Notes: a model not told the origin generated them from the sequence alone. DNA of 61,197 bases from Desulfobulbaceae bacterium (GCA_023544645.1 JAMJFO010000014.1:1-61197); one strand, 5' to 3'; positions 36,606-46,904 are shown, counted from the first letter of the stretch. Program-made: numbers and translations.

Positions 36606-37921
36606 GAATTATCTTCTCGTTGGTTTTGTGCGCCGTCCGGCAAAAGGTTCAGTACCATTTCCGCCTGTCGACCGGCGGCGCCTCGTTGAAGCGAAACAGC
36701 ATGCGCTGCGTTCCGGCATGCCTGCGCATATATTTTTTTATCCCGCAGATGGCTGACAAGTGTTGCAGCAAGCGCATCAGCGTCCGCCACCCTGAAAGCG
36801 GCGCCGCTGTTTTCCAGGATCTCTGCGGCATCCAGGAAATCCTCGATGCTCGGTCCGTAATAGACCGGCCTGCCCCAGCGGGCAGCCTCCATTATATTGT
36901 GCCCCCGCTTTCTGACCAGGCTGCCGCCGACAAAGTTCACATCCCCGGCGCTGTACAGCTGCCCGAGGTCACCCATGGTGTCCACCAGAACAACCGGGGA
37001 CTTCCGTTCGCCATCCTTGAGATCCGAGTAGAGGTCGTGATCCAGATCAAAACGGGCAAGCAGTTTCCGCACCTCCTCAAGTCGCTGGAGGTGGCGCGGG
37101 GCAATCACCCACAGCACCCCTCCCTCACACTCTTTTTGCAGGGCCTTGAACACCGGGATCAGCATCTCCTCTTCACCGGTCCGGGTGGAACCGCAGACAA
37201 ACACGATCCGGTCGCCGGCCGCAAGCAGCTCCCGATGGACCCCTCTCATGGAGTCAACATCTTCGACCGGGTAATCGTATTTAATATTTCCGGTGACCCG
37301 GACAGTATCTGCCCGGGCGCCAAGGGCCTGGAAACGTTCCCCATCTTCCCGGCTGATCACGGCCAGACCTTCCAGAGTCCCGAGCAACCGGCCAATGAGC
37401 CCGCAGGCCATCCGGTACCGTTCGAGCGAGCGCCAGGTCATGCGCCCATTGAGCAGAACCGCGGGAATACCGGCCCGGTTGAGTTCAAGAAACATGGCCG
37501 GCCATAACTCGGTTTCCAGGCAGACATAGAGATCCGGTTTAATCGCAGCCAGAAAACGCCGGACAACTACAGGAACGTCCAGGGGCGCCAGGAAACAGGT
37601 TACTCCTGCCGGCATCTGGCTTCCGGCAACTGAACGACCCTGCCGCGTCATGGTTGAAAGAAAAAATTCGATTCCTTCCTGTTGGGCCAACAGTTCGGCA
37701 ACAAGAACTCTGGCTGCCTGCACCTCTCCCACCGATGCCGCGTGGATCCATATGCGTGTGAATCCGTTGACTGATTTTACCGGTCTGCGCGGATCAAGGC
37801 CATACCGTTGCCCCAATCCGTGAAGCGAACCTTCTTTGACGCGGCTGAAAAGCAATACAAAAGGAAATGACAGGAGAAAAAAAACAGTTCCAACAGACTG
37901 ATATATGTAATAAAGTACCAA
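36602..37921 (-). CDS. waaA: 3-deoxy-D-manno-octulosonic acid (Kdo) transferase
   Basis: The 439-residue protein has an N-terminal membrane anchor ([19 protein letters not shown]) and a GT-B glycosyltransferase fold. Marks of the family: [29 protein letters not shown], the [13 protein letters not shown] strand, [19 protein letters not shown], and [22 protein letters not shown]. It transfers Kdo from CMP-Kdo to lipid A precursor on the inner face of the cytoplasmic membrane, so the organism makes LPS. It is the first gene of the waaA-carA-carB run. Confidence 0.96.
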   Translation of the reverse strand: MVLYYIYQSVGTVFFLLSFPFVLLFSRVKEGSLHGLGQRYGLDPRRPVKSVNGFTRIWIHAASVGEVQAARVLVAELLAQQEGIEFFLSTMTRQGRSVAGSQMPAGVTCFLAPLDVPVVVRRFLAAIKPDLYVCLETELWPAMFLELNRAGIPAVLLNGRMTWRSLERYRMACGLIGRLLGTLEGLAVISREDGERFQALGARADTVRVTGNIKYDYPVEDVDSMRGVHRELLAAGDRIVFVCGSTRTGEEEMLIPVFKALQKECEGGVLWVIAPRHLQRLEEVRKLLARFDLDHDLYSDLKDGERKSPVVLVDTMGDLGQLYSAGDVNFVGGSLVRKRGHNIMEAARWGRPVYYGPSIEDFLDAAEILENSGAAFRVADADALAATLVSHLRDKKIYAQACRNAAHAVSLQRGAAGRQAEMVLNLLPDGAQNQREDNS

Positions 37922-38106
37922 TTCTTCCTGTCCAGTTTTGCCGGTTGCGTAACGAGCACATAAATTTTATTATTAAAACAGGATTGCCCGGCCGCGTCAA
38001 TAGAGAAGCGCCCCCATTCCGACAAATATCGGGATGGTTTTTCTTGACAATGATATTGATGCTTTGTAAGCAGACGCAAACCATTATTCATTATATTGGA
38101 GGTCTT

Positions 38107-39141
38107 ATGCGCAATACATTTTTTTTCCTCCTGTTCACTTTCCTTTTCCTCACTATCGGAGATTCAATCATGGCACAGGACAAGCAACTGCCGGATGGCC
38201 TTTATGCAAAAATAAACACGGATAAAGGCGAAATTCTGCTCAAACTTCATTACAATGAAACACCGCTGACAGTCATCAACTTTGTCGGTCTGGCTGAAGG
38301 AACCCTGTCCCTTGGCGGTTCCGGCAAACCCATCTCCACCCCGTTTTACGACGGTCTCAAGTTTCACCGCGTGATCAAGGGATTCATGATCCAGGGGGGA
38401 TGCCCGCTGGGTACCGGCACCGGCGGACCCGGGTATAAATTTCCGGATGAAATCGACCCCTCGCTCAAGCATAACGGACCCGGAGTGTTGTCCATGGCCA
38501 ATTCCGGGCCTGATACCAACGGCAGCCAGTTCTTCATCACCCATGTAGCCACGCCCCACCTGGACGGCAAACACACCGTGTTCGGCAAAGTGGTCCAAGG
38601 ACAGGATGTGGTTGATGCCATCGAACAGTCCGACGTCATCAATAAGGTTGAAATCATCCGGATCGGCGAGGAAACAAAGGAGTTCAAGACCGACCAGCAG
38701 GCCTTTGACTCAGCCCTGGCCATGCTCAAGGCAGGCGAGGAAAAACAGCGGCAGGAAAATGCAGCCGGGATCGAAGAGCGTATAGCCGACAAGTGGCCCA
38801 ATGCTGTGAAAACAGCCTCGGGACTCCGCTACGTAATCAAGGAGGAAGGAACTGGAGAGTCACCCAGCCCGGGCAGCACCATTGCCGCCCACTACACCGG
38901 ACGTCTCCTGGAAAACAACAAAAAGTTTGACAGCTCATATGACAGGGGAGAACCCATCCGTTTCAAGGTCGGCACCGGCCAGGTCATTCCCGGCTGGGAC
39001 GAGGCCCTGCTGACCATGAAAAAGGGAGAGAAAAGAATCCTTATCCTGCCCCCGGAACTTGCCTACGGCTCCCGCGGGGCCGGCAATGTGATCCCCCCGG
39101 ATGCCTGGCTGCTGTTCGATGTGGAGCTGATCGATTTCTAA
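38107..39141 (+). CDS. Exported dual peptidyl-prolyl isomerase: cyclophilin-FKBP fusion
   Basis: The start at 38107 has TGGAGG (38097-38102) and gives a 344-residue protein with a signal peptide ([17 protein letters not shown]..., cut near IMA-QD); the frame is open further upstream without support. Residues ~31-190 are a cyclophilin with [13 protein letters not shown] and NGSQFFITH. Residues ~240-344 are an FKBP domain ([58 protein letters not shown]). The two unrelated isomerase classes in one chain make it a dual-family immunophilin in the cyclophilin-FKBP order. It probably assists folding in the periplasm. A bidirectional terminator follows. Confidence 0.94.
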   Translation: MRNTFFFLLFTFLFLTIGDSIMAQDKQLPDGLYAKINTDKGEILLKLHYNETPLTVINFVGLAEGTLSLGGSGKPISTPFYDGLKFHRVIKGFMIQGGCPLGTGTGGPGYKFPDEIDPSLKHNGPGVLSMANSGPDTNGSQFFITHVATPHLDGKHTVFGKVVQGQDVVDAIEQSDVINKVEIIRIGEETKEFKTDQQAFDSALAMLKAGEEKQRQENAAGIEERIADKWPNAVKTASGLRYVIKEEGTGESPSPGSTIAAHYTGRLLENNKKFDSSYDRGEPIRFKVGTGQVIPGWDEALLTMKKGEKRILILPPELAYGSRGAGNVIPPDAWLLFDVELIDF

Positions 39142-39223
39142 ACGGAACCAGTCTCGGCTCGCCCGGGTCCAGACCAAGGCGTTCAATCACTTTGGCAAGA
39201 GCAGAATAAAGAGTTGAATAAAT

Positions 39224-39249
39224 AACCCCATTGATCCATTGATGGGGTT
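39224..39249. terminator. Bidirectional terminator between convergent genes
   Basis: AACCCCAT (39224-39231) and ATGGGGTT (39242-39249) form an 8-bp stem with a 10-base loop. TTTCTTTT follows on the plus strand, ATTTATT on the minus strand. It serves the isomerase gene and perhaps the phospholipase D-like gene. Confidence 0.82.
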
Positions 39250-39274
39250 TTTCTTTTGCCCTGCACAACCCTGC

Positions 39275-40717
39275 TCAGAACGTACACATACCGGTCCTCT
39301 CCAGGATCCGGTAGACAAAAAATCGAACCACTGATTCATCGGCATATTTTTCATAGGCCGCGCTGAAACGCCTGTGATCCGGATTTGTCCAGAGCAGCCG
39401 GAAATGGTTGCGGGCATCGCTGAAAATTTTTTCCTTTCCGCCTCCCCTTACCGCCACATCTGTTTCCAGGTTGAGATCATCCAGATTCCGGCGGGTGAGG
39501 TTGGCCGAACCGAGCAGCATGAAGTGTTTTCCCTGCCCCTGCTCCATCATCACCATCTTGGAATGCTGCTGCTCTTCACCGGTCAACGCCCACCTGACAG
39601 CGATATCCGCCCGGACCAGTTCAGCGGCCGCCTGCCTGTTGGGCATGCCGCTTTTGACCCGCCCGAAAGCGTCCTTATTGGGATCAAGAAGGATACGGAC
39701 CCCTGCCCCCTGCCGGCGCGCTTTTTTCAAGGCGCGAATTATATCACGGTCGGCGAGATAGAACATGATCATATCAATCCGGTCGCCCACTCCTGCATTG
39801 CGCAGCTGATCCAGAAGGACCTTTTTTATTTTTCCTTCGGTCAGGACCTGGACTGTCATCTCCGCGGCCTGCGGTCCATCGGGCGCCAAGACCTCAGGCA
39901 CGGTTGCTCCGGCCGCGCCCGGCACTGCCTGTTCGCTTTGCAGCAGGTCTCGCACTGCTGCTCCGGAAAACCACAGCCCGACGTTGCCATGCGCGCTGCT
40001 GCCGTCATGGGAATTGGCGGAAGTAACCAGCCCTGCATAGCCGTCCGGGCCATCGGCCACAACAACCTTGCGGTGATTGGCCTTGAAATTGAGCATCCGG
40101 AGATAACTGCGGACCGAAACCCGCCCGGGCCCGAACGGATTGGGAAGAACCCCGCCGGGCCCGTTGCCGGACCAGCTCAACAGGACCCGCCACAGGGGCG
40201 AATAGAAAAGATTGCTGTCCGGCAGTTCCTCCAGGCGGGTTTCGACCACCTCGACACCCGACTCCTTCAGCCGGTCCAGGTATGGATTGACCATCCCGCC
40301 ATACACGGTATTGACCGGATCGGTGATAAACACTATCCGCATATCCGGGTATTGCTGCTGCTGCTCGATCAGCGCCGTTGTCAATTCATGGGCAAGGGGG
40401 CGGTATCTGTCGCGGCGCCAGCCGGTGAAATCATTGAACAGGAACATGTCCAGCAGGATGAACCGGCGGGAAGAACGGATTATTTCCAGGAGAGCGTCAA
40501 AGATCTGCTGCTCGCATTGCCGCTGCCCCTGTTCATCCACCCAGGTGAGATCACGAAGAAAATGTATTTCACCAACAGGCCGTATTTTTCCGGCAAATGA
40601 AAGCCCGCCGGTAAGAGGCCGGTTGGCGTAATATATCCCGGCAACCAGGACAAGCAGCGCAATAACAGCGCTCATGGTCACCAACACGACTGTCAGGGTA
40701 TCCGGATCCAACATCAC
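39275..40717 (-). CDS. Membrane-anchored phospholipase D / cardiolipin synthase-like protein
   Basis: The 480-residue protein has one N-terminal membrane helix (~8-30) and two PLD half-sites. The first is canonical: HRKVVVAD (His215, Lys217, Asp222). The second, HSKMVMME (His385, Lys387), has Glu392 where Asp is usual, and is followed by GSANLTRRNLDDLN. Enzymes of this family make cardiolipin or cleave phosphodiesters in membrane lipids. Overall length matches cardiolipin synthases, but the exact reaction is open. The frame begins with GTG 40717, directly followed by ATG 40714. Single gene. Confidence 0.85.
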   Translation of the reverse strand: MMLDPDTLTVVLVTMSAVIALLVLVAGIYYANRPLTGGLSFAGKIRPVGEIHFLRDLTWVDEQGQRQCEQQIFDALLEIIRSSRRFILLDMFLFNDFTGWRRDRYRPLAHELTTALIEQQQQYPDMRIVFITDPVNTVYGGMVNPYLDRLKESGVEVVETRLEELPDSNLFYSPLWRVLLSWSGNGPGGVLPNPFGPGRVSVRSYLRMLNFKANHRKVVVADGPDGYAGLVTSANSHDGSSAHGNVGLWFSGAAVRDLLQSEQAVPGAAGATVPEVLAPDGPQAAEMTVQVLTEGKIKKVLLDQLRNAGVGDRIDMIMFYLADRDIIRALKKARRQGAGVRILLDPNKDAFGRVKSGMPNRQAAAELVRADIAVRWALTGEEQQHSKMVMMEQGQGKHFMLLGSANLTRRNLDDLNLETDVAVRGGGKEKIFSDARNHFRLLWTNPDHRRFSAAYEKYADESVVRFFVYRILERTGMCTF

Positions 40718-40919
40718 TCTTAGTCAACTGGTCACTGATTTAACAAAAACGCTTACCACGGATACCATAGTATCATGTTCAGGGCTTCTGCGCAGTTATT
40801 CATCATCTGGTGGTGGACATTACCGATAACTCCATGATAAGATGAAATATTTGAAAACGGTGAATCCTTTTTCACCGCGTCCGTTATATCCATGGCGACG
40901 TTGACAAGGAGTTTCCATT

Positions 40920-43900
40920 ATGCTGCCTGGCAGAATTATCCTGGTTATTCTCACCCTGCTCTCCTGCTTTGCTCCAGCCCAGGCGATCTCATCGCCGCCA
41001 ATCCCCGACCAACTGCTTCCCTGGAAGGACTGGGTCCTGTACGGCCATGAGGAGCAGATGTTCTGCACGCCCCAGGCAGATAATCCTGCGCGGATCCAGT
41101 GCGACTGGCCCTCTGAAATCGTCCTGGAACTCAATGATTCGGGCGGATCTTTTACCCAGACATGGCTTGTCCAGCATGAGCGATGGATCCAGCTGCCCGG
41201 GGACCATGAAAACTGGCCGGAAAGGGTCACGGTCAACGGCGAGCCCGCCCTGGTTATTGCCAGACAGGGGACGCCGCAGGTCAAACTTGCCCAGGGTGAA
41301 TACACCGTGAAAGGTGATTTTTCCTGGATGGCAATGCCAGAATACCTTACTGTCCCCGGCCACAGCGGGATTGTTTCCCTGGCCCTCCATGATCGAATCA
41401 TCCATTTTCCCGAGTTGGATGACCAGGGCCGGATATGGCTGCAGGCGAAAAAACAGAAGGAGGAAAAGATTGAGAACCGCCTGGCGGTCAAGAGCTTCAG
41501 GTTTATTGACGACCGGATACCGCTGCAAATGGATATTTTTCTCCAGCTGGACGTCTCGGGCAGCCCGCGCGAAGTTACCCTGGGACCGGTTTTTTCCAAG
41601 GACCGGTTCATCCCGGTATCAATGAAAAGCTCCCTGCCGGCGCGGCTGGAGCAGGACGGCCGCCTGCGCGTCCAGGTCCGCCCCGGACAATGGAACCTTA
41701 CCCTGACCGCCAGGCACATCGGCCAGACAACCTCACTGCGGTTCGTCAGACCGGAAGACGGGTTCTGGCCCGGGGAAGAGATCTGGGCCTTCAACTCGCA
41801 TCCCGACCTGCGGGTGGTCGAGGTTGAAGGCGTTCCGGCCATTGACCCGCTCCAGACATCACTTCCTCCGCAATGGCAGAAATACCCTGCCTTTAGACTG
41901 CTTGCCGGCGACACCATGCAGTTCAAGGAAATAAAACGGGGAGACCCGCGCCCGGCGCCGGACCGGTTGAGCATGAACCGCAACATCTGGCTGCGCTTTG
42001 ACGGGTCCGGCTACACCCTGCAGGACATGATCACCGGGGCCAAAACATCGGACTGGCGCCTGGAGATGAACCAGCCGATTCAGCTCGGCAGGGTGGTCAT
42101 TGACGAGGAGGAGCAGTTTATTACCAGACAGGAGAAAACCGGCAAAACAGGCGTTGAACTGCGCAAGGGGCAGCTCAACCTGGCAGCGGAAAGTATATAT
42201 AATGAAGACATTGCAACACTGCCGGCCACCGGCTGGGACCATGATTTTCAGCAGGTTCGGGCCAGCCTCTTTTTACCCCCGGGCTGGCGCCTGATCAACG
42301 CCTCAGGCGTGGACACGGTCCATGGGACCTGGGTTAAAAGGTGGACACTGCTTGACTTTTTCATAGTCCTGATCCTGACCATCGCCATTGCCAGACTTTT
42401 CTCAACACCACTGGCAGCGCTGGCATTCGCAACCCTGGTGCTCATGTATCATGAACCCAATGCCCCGCGCTGGATATGGCTGGCCATCCTGATCTGCGTC
42501 GCCCTGTTGCGCCATCTCCCGGAAGGACGATTCAAAAAAGGGATCAGGGCGCTGCAGATTATCAACATCCTCATCCTCATTGGTATTGCTGTTCCTTTTT
42601 CCATTGCCCAGCTGCGCACCGGCATTTACCCCCAGCTGGAAAAACCGTGGCAGTCCATGGACGCCAGGCAGCCCGTGCAGCCGGCTGCAGCTCCGGCACA
42701 GCAATACGGACAGGAACCGGCCAGGGATGAGGCGCCGGCAATAATGGAAAGCACAGGCAGACTGAGCAGCAAACTCGAGGTACGGAAAAAATCCCCGCTT
42801 CTCCAGTATGAAGGCGCAGCTGACAGCCGTGTTTACTCCTCTGCCGGCAAGGTTGCCCAGTACGATCCTTCCATGGTCAACCAGACCGGGCCGGGCCTGC
42901 CCAATTGGCAGTGGAACACGGTACCCATGAGCTGGAGCGGACCGGTCCGGCGCGACCAGGAGATACACCTGCTGCTCATCGGCCCCGGCCCAAACCTGAT
43001 CCTGTCGTTTGTCCGGGTGATCCTCCTGGTATTGCTGACCCTGGGAATTTTCAATATCCGTTTCCGCAGGGGCCATGGAAGTCCATTTGCTGACCTGAAA
43101 CCTCTTTTTCTGGTGCCTGCCGCGCTGTTATGCCTCCTCTCGCCCTTGCCCGGGCAGGCCGGCGACATACCTTCGCCGGAGATGTTCGAGGAACTGCGGA
43201 ACAGGCTTCTGGAACAAAATGACTGTTTCCCTGAATGCGCCGATATAAGCCGGATGGATATCAATATCACCCCGGAGCAGCTGCACATGGAGATGCGGGT
43301 TGCCATGCAGACCGATGCGGCCATTCCCCTGCCCGGCGATGCCAGGCACTGGCTGCCCGGACAGGCAACCATTGACGGCTCAAGGGCCGGGGGGCTGTAC
43401 AGGACCGGCAACCGACTGTGGCTCCTCGTGCAGCAGGGCGAGCATGTTGTGAGCCTCAATGGCCGGGTGCCTGACCGGAACAGTCTGCAGCTTCCCCTGC
43501 CGCTCAAGCCGCACCGGGTGCAGAGCACCGCCCTGGGCTGGACAGTCCAGGGCATTGATGAGAACGGCAAGCCGGACAACCAGATCCAGTTCAGGCGGAT
43601 CGTTGAAGAGGAGACCGTGACAAACCAGATCCTGGAGACCGGCATACTGCCGCCCTTTCTCATGATCGAACGGACCCTGCGTCTCGGCCTTACCTGGAAG
43701 ATCGAAACCACGGTCCGGCGGATCAGTCCCCCCGGTTCGGCGGTGGTGTTCGACTACCCTCTCCTTGCCGACGAATCCGTTGTTACCGAAGGCATAAGGG
43801 TCAAGGACAACCAGGCCCGGATAACGCTTGATCCGGACCAGAACCACCTGCAGTGGGAATCAGTGATTGATAAAGGCGGCGAAATCAAGCTCATCCATGC

Positions 43901-45026
43901 CGAGACAGACCTGTGGACGGAAATGTGGCAGGTGGATGTCAGCCCGATTTTTCACCTGGAGACCACCGGCATCCCGGTCATTCTGCACCAGCAGGGCAAC
44001 CGGTGGTACCCGACCTGGCACCCCTGGCCGGGCGAGGAGGTAACGCTGACCATTACCAGGCCGGCAGGAGTCCAGGGGCAGACCATGACCATTGACAGTG
44101 TCAAACTGGAAAACCAGCCCGGCCGGAGAACAACCAGCACCAGATTGACCCTTGCCCTCAGGAGCAGCCAGGGAGGGCAGCATACCATCACCATTCCCGG
44201 CAAAGCGCGTCTGCAGGAGGTGCGGATCAACGGCCAGGTCCAGCCCATTCGCCAGGAAGACAACAGGGTTCCCCTGCCCGTCAGACCGGGCAGGCAGGAA
44301 ATACTCCTGCAGTGGAACGAGGACGCCGGTATCACTTCATTGTACCGATCTCCGGAAGTGGACCTCGGCCTCGGCAGTGTGAACAATTCCATTGAAATCC
44401 AGCTCCCCGGCAACCGGTGGCCGCTGTTTACGGGTGGCCCGCTGATGGGGCCGGCCGTGCTTTTCTGGTCCGTGGCCCTTATCATCCTTGTCATTGCTTT
44501 CGGCCTGGCCAGGACCGGCCTGACACCGCTGAAATTCCACCAGTGGTTTCTGCTCGGCATCGGTATGAGCCAGAGCAATATCGTTGCATCCATACTTGTT
44601 GCGGCCTGGCTGATAGCTCTCGACCTGCGCCGCCGGACCAGTCCGGAAATGGACAAGACAACATTCAACCTGATGCAGACAGGCATTGCCGCCCTGACCC
44701 TCCTGGCCATGGGCTCACTGATCATGGCCATCAGCCAGGGCCTCCTGGGGCATCCGGACATGAACATCGTGGGCAACGGCTCCCACAGCGGCCTGCTCAA
44801 ATGGTACCAGGACCATAGCGCCGGGATCATTCCCCGGGCCTGGGTATTCTCCATCCCCATGTTCGTGTACCGCCTGGCCATGCTTGCCTGGGCCCTGTGG
44901 ATATCCTTCAGCCTGATCAGCCTGCTCAAATGGGGCTGGAACAATTATACGGAACCGGTTATCTGGCATAAAATCCCCCGGAAAAACAAATTGCGGCCAA
45001 AGACGAAAGAGGATAAAGATGCGTGA
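40920..45026 (+). CDS. Very large membrane protein of unknown function with internal duplication
   Basis: The 1368-residue protein starts behind AAGGAG and has a signal peptide (cut near AQA-IS). A long beta-rich periplasmic region (~25-465) is followed by a helix cluster (~470-590). A Pro/Gln/Ala-rich linker (~600-690), a helix (~715-735) and a second signal-like helix (~755-775) come next. A second periplasmic region (~775-1170) and five or so helices (~1185-1345) complete it. The two periplasmic parts look related: each has a two-cysteine segment near its start, and a block IQLPGDHENWPERVTVNG corresponds to IPLPGDARHWLPGQATIDG. I do not recognise a named family. An envelope scaffold or transport role is only a guess. 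It is followed by dgkA. Confidence 0.85.
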   Translation: MLPGRIILVILTLLSCFAPAQAISSPPIPDQLLPWKDWVLYGHEEQMFCTPQADNPARIQCDWPSEIVLELNDSGGSFTQTWLVQHERWIQLPGDHENWPERVTVNGEPALVIARQGTPQVKLAQGEYTVKGDFSWMAMPEYLTVPGHSGIVSLALHDRIIHFPELDDQGRIWLQAKKQKEEKIENRLAVKSFRFIDDRIPLQMDIFLQLDVSGSPREVTLGPVFSKDRFIPVSMKSSLPARLEQDGRLRVQVRPGQWNLTLTARHIGQTTSLRFVRPEDGFWPGEEIWAFNSHPDLRVVEVEGVPAIDPLQTSLPPQWQKYPAFRLLAGDTMQFKEIKRGDPRPAPDRLSMNRNIWLRFDGSGYTLQDMITGAKTSDWRLEMNQPIQLGRVVIDEEEQFITRQEKTGKTGVELRKGQLNLAAESIYNEDIATLPATGWDHDFQQVRASLFLPPGWRLINASGVDTVHGTWVKRWTLLDFFIVLILTIAIARLFSTPLAALAFATLVLMYHEPNAPRWIWLAILICVALLRHLPEGRFKKGIRALQIINILILIGIAVPFSIAQLRTGIYPQLEKPWQSMDARQPVQPAAAPAQQYGQEPARDEAPAIMESTGRLSSKLEVRKKSPLLQYEGAADSRVYSSAGKVAQYDPSMVNQTGPGLPNWQWNTVPMSWSGPVRRDQEIHLLLIGPGPNLILSFVRVILLVLLTLGIFNIRFRRGHGSPFADLKPLFLVPAALLCLLSPLPGQAGDIPSPEMFEELRNRLLEQNDCFPECADISRMDINITPEQLHMEMRVAMQTDAAIPLPGDARHWLPGQATIDGSRAGGLYRTGNRLWLLVQQGEHVVSLNGRVPDRNSLQLPLPLKPHRVQSTALGWTVQGIDENGKPDNQIQFRRIVEEETVTNQILETGILPPFLMIERTLRLGLTWKIETTVRRISPPGSAVVFDYPLLADESVVTEGIRVKDNQARITLDPDQNHLQWESVIDKGGEIKLIHAETDLWTEMWQVDVSPIFHLETTGIPVILHQQGNRWYPTWHPWPGEEVTLTITRPAGVQGQTMTIDSVKLENQPGRRTTSTRLTLALRSSQGGQHTITIPGKARLQEVRINGQVQPIRQEDNRVPLPVRPGRQEILLQWNEDAGITSLYRSPEVDLGLGSVNNSIEIQLPGNRWPLFTGGPLMGPAVLFWSVALIILVIAFGLARTGLTPLKFHQWFLLGIGMSQSNIVASILVAAWLIALDLRRRTSPEMDKTTFNLMQTGIAALTLLAMGSLIMAISQGLLGHPDMNIVGNGSHSGLLKWYQDHSAGIIPRAWVFSIPMFVYRLAMLAWALWISFSLISLLKWGWNNYTEPVIWHKIPRKNKLRPKTKEDKDA

Positions 45027-45081
45027 CCGATTGACCTTTCCGCAACCCGCCGGCATAGAAAGCTAACATGAGCATACAGGC

Positions 45082-45453
45082 ATGAAGACAACAAAAAGTC
45101 ATTCATCATGGCATATATATAAAGCCTTTTGCTGGTCGCTGAAGGGACTTCATTCAGCCTTTAAAAATGAAGTGGCTTTCAGGCAGGAATTTTTCTGTTT
45201 CCTTGTCCTCTTTCCCCTTGGCCTGTACCTGGGGAGGACGGCAACAGAAAAAGTTTTACTGACGAGCTCGCTGCTGCTTGTGCTGATCATCGAACTGCTC
45301 AACAGCTCCATCGAGGCGGCAGTGGACCGGACGGGCGAAGAAATCCACCCGCTTGCCGGCAGAGCAAAGGATATGGGGTCGGCGGCAGTATGCATTGCCC
45401 TTGCCAACGCAGCGCTGGTATGGGGGATTCTACTTTATGCCATGTTTATGTAA
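45082..45453 (+). CDS. dgkA: Diacylglycerol kinase
   Basis: The 123-residue integral membrane enzyme has three expected helices and the family signature ELLNSSIEAAVDR, with the catalytic glutamates, and then HPLAGRAKDMGSAAV. It phosphorylates diacylglycerol to phosphatidic acid, recycling lipid left by membrane-derived glycerophosphate transfer or LPS modification. It lies 55 bases behind the large membrane protein gene and may share its transcript. Confidence 0.96.
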   Translation: MKTTKSHSSWHIYKAFCWSLKGLHSAFKNEVAFRQEFFCFLVLFPLGLYLGRTATEKVLLTSSLLLVLIIELLNSSIEAAVDRTGEEIHPLAGRAKDMGSAAVCIALANAALVWGILLYAMFM

Positions 45454-45518
45454 AACGCCTGCCGCACCTCACGACAGGCCACCGGGCAATCCATGAAAGG
45501 CAGCCGGGAAGCCCTCTA

Positions 45519-45736
45519 ACTCAACTTTCTGACTTATGTTAACTTACTGTAAAGAAAAAGAATGTATGAGTCTTCAACTCGCTTATTGATCAGGCTGTAG
45601 GCTGAAGACTATTAGGCTACTTGCGAAAACCGCCCCTAAAGGCCTATAGCCTTAACAGCTAACAGCCTATTCCAACATAATTAATATATAAATACTTCAT
45701 GATTTCAGGAAAATAGATCAACTCAGAAAGTTGAGT
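45519..45736. mobile_element. 218-bp MITE-like element with CTCTA target duplication
   Basis: ACTCAACTTTCTGA (45519-45532) and TCAGAAAGTTGAGT (45723-45736) are perfect 14-bp terminal inverted repeats. They are flanked directly by the 5-bp repeat CTCTA (45514-45518 and 45737-45741). The inside is AT-rich, has short palindromes (such as AGGCCTATAGCCT) and no coding frame. It sits between dgkA and trpS, and the trpS stop codon lies in the right-hand duplication. The mobilising transposase is not in the window. Confidence 0.85.
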
Positions 45737-45738
45737 CT

Positions 45739-46707
45739 CTAATATTTCAGCCCTACCCGGTCCCGGACCAGATCAAGGGTCACCGTTGCTTTCTGCCGTG
45801 CTTTATCCGCTCCCCTGGCAAGGGTCTCGCGCAGGTAATCCTGGTTTGCCAGCAGCTCTTTTCGTTTGGTCCGCGCCTCGGCATAATAATCACGGATCAG
45901 CTCAAACAGCTCCTGCTTGATGTGGCCGTAGGCCGCGCCCCCGTTGACATACAGGTCATGGACTTCAGCGAGTCTTTCCGGGCCCATGAACAGCTTGAGC
46001 AGGGCATAGAGGTTGCAGGTGTCGGGATTCTTGGGTTCTTCCACCGGGGTCGAATCGGTCTGAATGGACATCACCAGCTTGCGCAGGGGTTTATCTTCGA
46101 TAAAGATCGGGATGGTGTTGCCATAGGACTTGGACATTTTCTGGCCGTCCAGTCCGGGTACTGTTGCCATGTTTTCGTTAATGGCCGGTTCAGGCACCAC
46201 GAATGTTTCACCAAAGGTGTTGTTGAATTTGACGGCTATATCGCGGGCAACCTCCAGGTGCTGCTTCTGGTCCTTGCCCACCGGCACAATCTCCGACTGG
46301 AAGAGCAGAATATCGGCAGCCATGAGCACCGGGTAGGAAAACAGGCCGTGGCTGGCGGCAATGCCCTTGGCGGTCTTGTCCTTGAAGGAATGGCAGCGCT
46401 CAAGCAGCCCCATGGGCGTAAGGGTGGAGAGTATCCAGGTCAGTTCGCACACCTCGGGCAGGTCCGACTGCACCCAGAAGGTACAGCGCTCCGGGTCAAG
46501 GCCCAGCGCCAGGAAATCCGCCGCAGCCTCCAGTGTTCCCTCCCTAAGACGCCTGGGGTCATGCACCGATGTCAGGGCATGCAGATCAACAATAAACACG
46601 TAGAGGTCTGCGCTCTCCATGTAGTCGATCATGGTCTTCATCATGCCGAAATAATTGCCTATATGAAGTTTTCCCGAAGGCTGAATGCCTGATAAGATTC
46701 TTTTCAT
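45739..46707 (-). CDS. trpS: Tryptophanyl-tRNA synthetase
   Basis: The 322-residue class-I synthetase has the HIGH-type motif in GKLHIGNYFGMMK and the KMSKS loop in GQKMSKSYGN. It charges tRNA-Trp. The start has AAGGA upstream. Its TAG stop codon (45741-45739) lies inside the target duplication of the neighbouring small element, which therefore inserted immediately behind the gene without changing the protein. Confidence 0.97.
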   Translation of the reverse strand: MKRILSGIQPSGKLHIGNYFGMMKTMIDYMESADLYVFIVDLHALTSVHDPRRLREGTLEAAADFLALGLDPERCTFWVQSDLPEVCELTWILSTLTPMGLLERCHSFKDKTAKGIAASHGLFSYPVLMAADILLFQSEIVPVGKDQKQHLEVARDIAVKFNNTFGETFVVPEPAINENMATVPGLDGQKMSKSYGNTIPIFIEDKPLRKLVMSIQTDSTPVEEPKNPDTCNLYALLKLFMGPERLAEVHDLYVNGGAAYGHIKQELFELIRDYYAEARTKRKELLANQDYLRETLARGADKARQKATVTLDLVRDRVGLKY

Positions 46708-46904
46708 GATTCCTTGTCCTGGTTTACAGCTGCCAGATTTTTCCGTACCGGCTGAACCATTGTACAGATCAATATCGCAGCAGGTGACGGTACAGCATTG
46801 TCAAAATCAGTCGCCACGTAGCGTGAAAAACAGCCGCCGAAATACCCGAATGGTGCGCCGTCTCTCAGATATGCGGTTACTCTATAACCGAAAATAAAAA
46901 AAAA

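Noticed and set aside
35544-36689. 381-codon open frame on the plus strand
   Set aside because: It is antisense to carA and the end of waaA, both unmistakable genes; the product has no recognisable motif.
39374-40600. 408-codon open frame on the plus strand
   Set aside because: It is antisense to the phospholipase D-like gene and shows no domain.
40820-41986. 388-codon open frame on the minus strand
   Set aside because: It lies antisense to the start of the large membrane protein gene, has no ribosome site, and its product is rich in Ser/Arg/Trp as is usual for the antisense of GC-rich genes.
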